The position numbers and the translations under genes are program-made. The notes beneath the pieces are model-generated. The model was given only the letters and a program-made list of their open reading frames with translations. It was not told the DNA's origin and ran no database searches. A stretch of 9,850 bases of DNA, taken from contig JACDGF010000044.1 of the NCBI GenBank assembly GCA_013815405.1, positions 1 through 9,850 of the forward strand, given 5' to 3'. Positions within the stretch are counted from its first letter, which is position 1, and every line of letters starts with the position of its first letter. This document shows positions 6,120-9,850 of the stretch, piece after piece. Source of the DNA: Caulobacteraceae bacterium. Its GTDB lineage: Bacteria; Pseudomonadota; Alphaproteobacteria; Caulobacterales; Caulobacteraceae.

Positions 6120-6675
6120 CGGCCTGATCGGCGCCAGCGTTCGGCCGACGGGCCTCCGTTCGGCGCCGAGCGCCAGCCAACCGTACGCGAACGGGAAATC
6201 GTTTTCGTCGGCGGTCATCGGGGATCTGCTGGCCAGCGCCTCGATCGCGCCTCGGGTCAGCGCCGCCAGCAAGCGCCAAGCCTTGTCGATCATCTCCGAG
6301 ATCGCCGCCCGCGCCTTGTCGCTCAAGGCGAGCGAGGTGTTCGACGCCCTGATGAATCGCGAGGCGGCCGGCCCCACGGGGCTCGGCCGGGGCGTCGCCC
6401 TGCCTCACGCCCATGTCGGCGGCCTCGACCGCCTCCACGGGATCTTCGTCCGTCTCGAAGCGCCGGTGGACTTCGGGGCGGTGGACGACGAGCCGGTGGA
6501 TCTTCTCTTCGCCCTGCTTGCCCCTCGGGACGGCGGCTCGGAACACCTGCGCGCCCTGGCCCGGGTGTCGCGGCTGCTGCGCGAGGCCGATATTCGCCAG
6601 CAACTCAGGAGCGCCAGCGGGGCCGACGCCATTCACGCCCTCCTGGCGCGGGAGAGCCCGCCCTACGCGGCTTGA
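6049..6675 (+). CDS. ptsN: Nitrogen PTS enzyme IIA (EIIA-Ntr), PtsN; start uncertain
   Basis: PtsN is the terminal phosphoacceptor of the nitrogen-related phosphotransferase system (PtsP-PtsO-PtsN), which regulates potassium, nitrogen and envelope functions rather than carrying sugar. The PTS EIIA type-2 domain spans about residues 56-208, with the phosphorylated His120 in GVALPHAH and the motif PVDFGAVDDEPVDLLFALLAP. This core alone (about 152 residues) is the full usual length of PtsN. No ATG, GTG or TTG occurs in frame near its start at about 6214. The nearest are ATG 6049 and TTG 6058 inside hpf, which would add about 54 residues of low-complexity Pro/Ser/Lys-rich sequence and overlap hpf by about 70 bases. 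Neither has a clear ribosome binding site. Gene order after hpf supports the identity; only the N-terminus is in doubt. Confidence 0.88.
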   Translation: MGTLAGSIPSVRKPPKAKAREDADGLIGASVRPTGLRSAPSASQPYANGKSFSSAVIGDLLASASIAPRVSAASKRQALSIISEIAARALSLKASEVFDALMNREAAGPTGLGRGVALPHAHVGGLDRLHGIFVRLEAPVDFGAVDDEPVDLLFALLAPRDGGSEHLRALARVSRLLREADIRQQLRSASGADAIHALLARESPPYAA

Positions 6676-6685
6676 GTCCGGCCCT

Positions 6686-6943
6686 TCAGTGCACCGACAC
6701 GGGCGCCAGTTCATGCGCCAGCGCCGCGGCGACGGCGGAGTCCTTGTCGCCCATCACCGCAAGGCGCGCCCCGTCGGCGCGATGGACGGCGTAGAGCGTC
6801 TGATCAGGCTTGAGTTCGAATTGGCGAATCTGCGCGGCGGGCGTATCGGCCATGATTTCGGCGGCCCTGATCGGGCGAACATAGACGAGGTTCGGAGCGC
6901 CGAGAGCGGCGAAATCCTCGATCGACAGTGTGGATGTCAACAT
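6686..6943 (-). CDS. DUF1150 family small protein
   Basis: This 85-residue protein belongs to the DUF1150 family as I recognise it: a short alphaproteobacterial protein with an acidic N-terminus (IEDFAALG), a central YVRPI stretch and a C-terminal segment HRADGARLAVMGDKDSA. The function is not established. I chose ATG 6943 because the strong ribosome binding site AAGGAG (6955-6950) lies six bases before it, whereas the upstream in-frame ATG at 6949 directly abuts that site. It follows hsp20 by 44 bases on the same strand, a pairing that recurs in alphaproteobacteria and suggests shared heat-shock expression. Its stop lies 10 bases from the converging ptsN stop, with no terminator between them. 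Confidence 0.85.
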   Translation of the reverse strand: MLTSTLSIEDFAALGAPNLVYVRPIRAAEIMADTPAAQIRQFELKPDQTLYAVHRADGARLAVMGDKDSAVAAALAHELAPVSVH

Positions 6944-6987
6944 AGCCATCTCCTTACAAAAGCGAACGCCTCGAAAGGCCGTTGCAT

Positions 6988-7413
6988 TCAGACGCCGGTC
7001 CTGATCGGCACATTCCTCACCACCTGGCTTGGCCGCGGGCGCGAGGCGTCGATGTGCAGCAGGCCATGTTCCAGCACCGCGCCTTCGACCTCCATCCCGT
7101 CGGCCAGGACGAATGAGCGGGTAAATCCCCGCGCCGCGATGCCGCGATGGAGAAACGCCCGATCCTGGGCCGGATCCGCTTGCGGGCCGCGCTTGCCGAT
7201 GACGGTGAGCTGGCGGTTCTCGACCGTCACCGCCAACTGGTCGGGAGCGAACCCCGCCACCGCGAGGGTGATGCGCACCTTACCGTCGGCGGTGTCCTCG
7301 ACATTATAGGGTGGATAGCCCTCCGCCGCGGCCTTGGCGGCGCGCTCGATCAGGGCGCGGGTATGCTCGAAGCCCAGCAGGAACGGACTGTCGAACACCA
7401 GCAAGCGGTCCAT
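6988..7413 (-). CDS. Small heat-shock protein, Hsp20/alpha-crystallin family (IbpA-like)
   Basis: The 141-residue protein is a cytoplasmic ATP-independent holdase that binds unfolding proteins under heat stress. The alpha-crystallin domain covers about residues 35-128, opening YNVEDTADGKVRITLAVAGF, with the family motifs ARGFTRSFVLADGMEV and LEHGLLHID. The C-terminal tail carries Val135-Pro136-Ile137, a form of the IxI/V motif that docks subunits into oligomers. This resembles the class A (IbpA/HspA-type) proteins of alphaproteobacteria. The ATG at 7413 is preceded by GAGGG seven bases upstream. That ribosome binding site can pair with a U-rich stretch just before it, which may give temperature control. 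It is the first gene of a unit with the DUF1150 gene; a strong terminator upstream isolates it from tRNA-Ala. Confidence 0.93.
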   Translation of the reverse strand: MDRLLVFDSPFLLGFEHTRALIERAAKAAAEGYPPYNVEDTADGKVRITLAVAGFAPDQLAVTVENRQLTVIGKRGPQADPAQDRAFLHRGIAARGFTRSFVLADGMEVEGAVLEHGLLHIDASRPRPSQVVRNVPIRTGV

Positions 7414-7416
7414 CTA

Positions 7417-7439
7417 GAGCCCTCGCGAAAAAGCGACTC
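7417..7439 (-). promoter_or_regulatory. Possible RNA thermometer masking the hsp20 ribosome binding site
   Basis: In the minus-strand transcript the ribosome binding site GAGGG (7424-7420) can pair in two ways. In one, GCUUUU (7434-7429) pairs with GAGGGC (7424-7419) through a run of U-G and U-A pairs around a UCGC loop, resembling fourU thermometers. In the other, UCGC/GCGA and an outer GAG/CUC enclose a bulged GGG. Both bury the site in a weak stem before a heat-shock gene. No folding energy was computed. Confidence 0.4.
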
Positions 7440-7450
7440 CGCCGCTCGCG

Positions 7451-7480
7451 CCCCTGTCAGGCGACGCCTGGCGACAAGGG
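7451..7480 (-). repeat. Imperfect inverted repeat in the hsp20 upstream region
   Basis: CAGGC (7458-7462) pairs with GCCTG (7466-7470) across a three-base loop. After a three-base bulge, TGT (7455-7457) pairs with ACA (7474-7476), and CCC (7451-7453) pairs with GGG (7478-7480). It lies 37-67 bases upstream of the hsp20 ATG and may be an upstream hairpin of the leader RNA or an operator. I could not identify a convincing heat-shock sigma promoter here. Confidence 0.35.
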
Positions 7481-7525
7481 CTAGATGGCGACGCGGGAAC
7501 TGTGGTTCAAGCAGCCGGGCGCGGA

Positions 7526-7557
7526 AGGGCCGCCCGGCCTCGCGACCGGGCGGCCCT
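7526..7557 (-). terminator. Hairpin terminator downstream of tRNA-Ala
   Basis: A perfect 12-bp stem, 7526-7537 against 7546-7557 (core GGGCCGCCCGG/CCGGGCGGCCC), closes an 8-base loop. It begins 4 bases after the 3' end of tRNA-Ala on the minus strand and is followed only by a short TT run, so it is a GC-rich, T-poor terminator. It separates the tRNA from hsp20 downstream. Confidence 0.75.
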
Positions 7558-7560
7558 GTT

Positions 7561-7636
7561 TGGTGGAGCTAAGCGGAGTCGAACCGCTGACCTCTTGAAT
7601 GCCATTCAAGCGCTCTACCAGCTGAGCTATAGCCCC
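7561..7636 (-). tRNA. tRNA-Ala (anticodon GGC)
   Basis: This is a complete 76-base class I tRNA on the minus strand, with CCA encoded at 7563-7561. Acceptor arms GGGGCTA and TAGCTCC pair apart from one G-T, and the discriminator is A. The D arm AGCTCAGCTGGTAGAGC and T-loop TTCGACT are standard. The anticodon stem CTTGA/TCAAG encloses ATGGCAT with anticodon GGC (7603-7601), which reads GCC, a preferred Ala codon in this GC-rich genome. A terminator follows it. Confidence 0.97.
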
Positions 7637-7749
7637 GAGACGTCCGGGGTATCACCGGGGCGCCCTATCACGGCGGGGTCCGGGGCGGCGACGGCGCGGA
7701 ACCTAGTGCGCCGGCCAAGGCCGATCAAGGGCGGAAAGGAACGGTCGCG

Positions 7750-8223
7750 TCACCGGTCTTCGGGCCGGCCTTCCGGGGGCAGGCCGTCGATCTCGGTTTC
7801 CGGGAAATCCTCGTCCTCGTCCTCGATGAACGGCACCTCGTCGTCCTCGGCTTCCGCCAGGTCGTCCTCCTCGCCGAAACCCGCGCCCAGGGGTTCGCCC
7901 GGCGCCGCCGGCGTGGCGTCGGCTTCCTCGGTGTCGTCGTCGGCGATCAGGGGCGGGTCGTCGACCACCGCGTCCAGTTCGGGGGCTTCGTCGGGCTCTG
8001 CCTCGAAGCCGTCCTCGACCTCGGCCGCGACGGGCGCCTTGGGCTGTTCGGCGTCATCCTCGGGAATGATGGCGCGCGCCCGGACCCGGCGGTTGCGCAT
8101 CGCCTCCTCCGGATCGAATTCGGCGCCGCATTTGGGACAGGCCGTTGGCCTGCGGCCCAGATCGTAGAATTTTGTCGAACAGGTTGGGCAAATCTGTTTC
8201 GCGCCCAGTTCGGGATTGGCCAA
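7750..8223 (-). CDS. TIGR02300 (FYDLN acid) family zinc-ribbon protein
   Basis: The 157-residue protein has two parts. Residues 1-50 form a compact four-cysteine zinc ribbon, Cys12-x2-Cys15 and Cys29-x2-Cys32, with KFYDLGRRP between the pairs. Residues 54-157 are a long, highly acidic Glu/Asp/Pro/Ala-rich tail that is probably disordered. This matches the alphaproteobacterial family named for its FYDLN motif, with Gly instead of Asn here. No biochemical function is established; the zinc ribbon suggests nucleic-acid or protein contact. The start is TTG 8223: GAGG lies 8 bases upstream and the family N-terminus ([15 protein letters not shown]) follows directly. It is divergent from aroA across 98 bases and lies upstream of tRNA-Ala on the same strand, a familiar alphaproteobacterial arrangement. 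Confidence 0.9.
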   Translation of the reverse strand: MANPELGAKQICPTCSTKFYDLGRRPTACPKCGAEFDPEEAMRNRRVRARAIIPEDDAEQPKAPVAAEVEDGFEAEPDEAPELDAVVDDPPLIADDDTEEADATPAAPGEPLGAGFGEEDDLAEAEDDEVPFIEDEDEDFPETEIDGLPPEGRPEDR

Positions 8224-8252
8224 TGCGGCGACCTCTGCGGGCTCGGTTTGAA

Positions 8253-8286
8253 AAGGGCGGCTCCCTTGCCACGGTCAAGGGCGGCT
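8253..8286. repeat. Direct repeat in the aroA/TIGR02300 divergent promoter region
   Basis: AAGGGCGGCT occurs at 8253-8262 and again at 8277-8286, a 24-base period, within the 98-base gap that must hold both divergent promoters. On the minus strand TTGACA (8291-8286) and TTGACC (8278-8273) are -35-like, but no good -10 accompanies them. A regulator site is possible; chance duplication is also possible. Confidence 0.35.
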
Positions 8287-8321
8287 GTCAAAAGCAAAGC
8301 CCGGTCCGATTCCCCAGCACG

Positions 8322-9668
8322 ATGAAGCCCGATATTCCCATGGCGCCGGCCGGAATGATCGCCCGCCCGGGCGGCGCCCTGCGCGGGCGGGTTCGCGTTC
8401 CATCCGACAAGTCGATCTCCCACCGCGCCTTGATCCTGGGCGGTCTGGCGCGTGGCGTCACGACCGTCGAAGGCCTGCTCGAGGCCGACGACGTCATGCG
8501 CACCGCCGGGGCGATGCGCGCGTTCGGGGTCACGGTCGAACGATCTGGCGCTGGCCTGTGGCGGGTCACCGGAGAGGGCGGGCTGAAGGCGCCCGACGGC
8601 CCCATCGACTGCGGCAACGCGGGAACCGCCGCGCGCCTGATCCTGGGCGCCGCCGCGGGCTTTTCGATCCGAGCGACGGTCACGGGCGACGCCTCCCTTC
8701 GCCGCCGGCCGATGGGCCGGGTCCTCGATCCCCTGGGCCGGATGGGCGCGACCTGGATCTGCCGCGACGAGGGGCGCCTCCCGGTGAGCCTGAGAGGCGG
8801 AGAGTTGACGGCGATCACCTACCGCCTTCCCCAGCCTTCGGCGCAGGTGAAATCGGCGATCCTCCTGGCGGCGCTGCGGGCGCGAGGCGAAACCCGGGTC
8901 ATCGAACCGGCGCCGACCCGCGACCATACCGAACGCATGCTGCGCGCCTTCGGGGCCCAGGTTCGGGTTGAGGACAGCGAGGAAGGCCGCGTCATCGGTG
9001 TCGCGGGCGGCCAGGATCTCGAAGGCGCGCGGGTTCGGGCGCCCGGCGACCCGTCCTCGGCGGCCTTCATTCTGGTGGCGGCCCTGATCACGCCTGGCTC
9101 GGCGGTCACGGCCGAGGGCGTCCTGCTCAATCCGTTGCGCACGGGCCTCTTCGACACCTTGCGGGAGATGGGCGCCGACCTGACCATCGAGAACCCGCGC
9201 GAGGAAGGCGGCGAGCGGGTGGGCGACGTCACGGCCCGCCATGGCCCCTTGACCGGGGTCACCGTGCTGCCCTCCCGCGCCCCGGCGATGATCGACGAAT
9301 ATCCCGTCCTCGCGGTGGCCGCGGCCTATGCCGAGGGTCCCACGGTCATGAGGGGCCTTGGCGAATTGCGCCTCAAGGAGAGCGACCGCATCGCCGCCAT
9401 GGCGGCCGTCCTGGCCGCCTGCGGGGTGGAGGCCCAGGAGGAGCCCGAAGGCCTGGTGGTGATGGGAACCGGCGGCTCCGGCCCCGCGGTCAGGGGCGGC
9501 GGCGCCGTGCGCACCCACGGCGATCACCGCATCGCCATGAGCGCGCTCGTCCTGGGCCTTGGCGCGCGCGCGCCGGTGTCGGTCGACGAGGCGGGGATGA
9601 TCGCCACCAGTTTCCCGGGTTTCGTCAAGCTCATGGCCGGGCTCGGCGCGGACATCGAGGCGGCGTGA
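8322..9668 (+). CDS. aroA: 3-phosphoshikimate 1-carboxyvinyltransferase (EPSP synthase)
   Basis: AroA transfers the enolpyruvyl group of PEP to shikimate-3-phosphate, the sixth step of the shikimate pathway, in the cytoplasm. The 448-residue protein has the two-lobed EPSP synthase signatures: [10 protein letters not shown] (27-36), GNAGTAAR (98-105), SAQVK (173-177), TRDHTE (199-204), MIDEYP with its catalytic Asp in the C-terminal half, KESDR, and GDHRIAMS. Overall it resembles the class II type of Agrobacterium CP4, and the SAQxK and RxHxE motifs fall at the same residue numbers. Other key positions are class I-like: Ser28 rather than Gly before Asp-Lys, Gly101-Thr102 in the PEP-site loop, and NPLR rather than NxTR. 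I chose ATG 8322; ATG 8340 is an alternative, and neither has a good ribosome binding site. cmk follows after one base. Confidence 0.96.
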   Translation: MKPDIPMAPAGMIARPGGALRGRVRVPSDKSISHRALILGGLARGVTTVEGLLEADDVMRTAGAMRAFGVTVERSGAGLWRVTGEGGLKAPDGPIDCGNAGTAARLILGAAAGFSIRATVTGDASLRRRPMGRVLDPLGRMGATWICRDEGRLPVSLRGGELTAITYRLPQPSAQVKSAILLAALRARGETRVIEPAPTRDHTERMLRAFGAQVRVEDSEEGRVIGVAGGQDLEGARVRAPGDPSSAAFILVAALITPGSAVTAEGVLLNPLRTGLFDTLREMGADLTIENPREEGGERVGDVTARHGPLTGVTVLPSRAPAMIDEYPVLAVAAAYAEGPTVMRGLGELRLKESDRIAAMAAVLAACGVEAQEEPEGLVVMGTGGSGPAVRGGGAVRTHGDHRIAMSALVLGLGARAPVSVDEAGMIATSFPGFVKLMAGLGADIEAA

Positions 9669-9669
9669 C

Positions 9670-9850
9670 ATGGGGTTCGTGATCGCCATCGACGGGCCGG
9701 CCGCGTCAGGCAAGGGAACCATATCGGCCCAGGTGGGCCAGACGTTCGGCCTGCCGGTGCTCGACACCGGCCTGCTCTACCGGGCGGTGGGCGCGGCGGT
9801 CGCGCGGGCGGGCGCCGATCTCGACGACGAGGCGGCCTGCGCCCAAACGG
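9670..9850 (+). CDS. cmk: Cytidylate kinase, N-terminal part (runs off the window)
   Basis: Cytidylate kinase phosphorylates CMP and dCMP to the diphosphates. Only the first 60 codons are present. They show the P-loop [11 protein letters not shown] (residues 7-17), where GPAASGKGT is diagnostic of Cmk among nucleoside monophosphate kinases, followed by [11 protein letters not shown], the substrate-binding start of the next helix. The ATG at 9670 lies one base after the aroA stop, and GAGG (9657-9660) precedes it by nine bases inside aroA, so the two are probably translationally coupled. In alphaproteobacteria the next gene is usually rpsA, which would lie beyond the window. Confidence 0.95.
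   Translation, partial: MGFVIAIDGPAASGKGTISAQVGQTFGLPVLDTGLLYRAVGAAVARAGADLDDEAACAQT

Noticed and set aside
5316..6377. 353-codon minus-strand open frame
   Set aside because: It is antisense to hpf and ptsN, both recognisable families.
7414..7500. Heat-shock sigma-32 promoter for hsp20
   Set aside because: A CTTG is present on the minus strand, but no matching -10 (CYTATTT-like) lies at a suitable distance.
7650..7671. TATCAC repeated at 7650 and 7666 upstream of tRNA-Ala as a possible tandem -10 (GTGATA on the minus strand)
   Set aside because: No acceptable -35 lies 16-18 bases upstream of either copy, so I do not call a promoter, though the tRNA must have one in this gap.
8145..8321. 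Extension of AroA back to 8145
   Set aside because: It would overlap the start of the divergent TIGR02300 gene and its promoter region and adds 59 residues not seen in EPSP synthases.
7947..9767. 606-codon minus-strand open frame
   Set aside because: It runs antisense through aroA, cmk and part of the TIGR02300 gene, all with clear family motifs. Its translation is Arg/Gly/Ala-rich without any domain, as expected of antisense frames in high-GC DNA.

Overview
The window looks like core chromosome of a GC-rich alphaproteobacterium, most likely a member of the Caulobacterales (Caulobacter/Phenylobacterium-like). This is an inference from the strong G/C bias at third codon positions and from the gene content and order: an NDUFA9-type reductase next to tRNA-Leu, rnd-lptC-lptA-lptB-hpf-ptsN, hsp20 paired with a DUF1150 gene, and a TIGR02300 (FYDLN) gene divergent from aroA-cmk. 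I see no phage, transposon, CRISPR array, toxin-antitoxin or defence gene.

Layout. Bases 2-709 (+) hold the C-terminal part of a citrate synthase family protein. It converges on a minus-strand pair: an NDUFA9-like NAD(P)-binding protein (1333-2316) followed by an unrecognised single-span membrane protein (706-1326). A divergent promoter region (2317-2453) separates this pair from tRNA-Leu(CAG) at 2454-2540. A plus-strand block follows: a short RNase D (2751-3368), lptC (3361-3978), lptA (4054-4617), lptB (4628-5413), a long-form hibernation factor hpf (5496-6119) and ptsN (about 6049-6675). On the minus strand lie a DUF1150 protein (6686-6943), a small heat-shock protein (6988-7413), a strong hairpin terminator (7526-7557), tRNA-Ala(GGC) (7561-7636) and a zinc-ribbon acidic protein of the TIGR02300 family (7750-8223). 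From 8322 the plus strand carries aroA and the first 60 codons of cmk, which runs off the window.

How the genes fit together. lptC, lptA and lptB encode the inner-membrane anchor, periplasmic bridge and ATPase of the lipopolysaccharide export machine, and rnd overlaps lptC, so RNA processing and LPS export share a transcript. hpf and ptsN are the usual partners downstream of lptB, but rpoN, which often sits between lptB and hpf, is absent. hsp20 and the DUF1150 gene form a two-gene unit whose leader can fold over the ribosome binding site. aroA and cmk are almost contiguous and start the common aroA-cmk-rpsA order.

This is largely ordinary housekeeping DNA, and I found no convincing novel multi-gene system. 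The points most worth a second look are the possible RNA thermometer before hsp20, the missing start codon at the expected N-terminus of PtsN, the missing rpoN, the mixed class I/II motifs in AroA, and the unrecognised membrane protein beside the NDUFA9-like gene.
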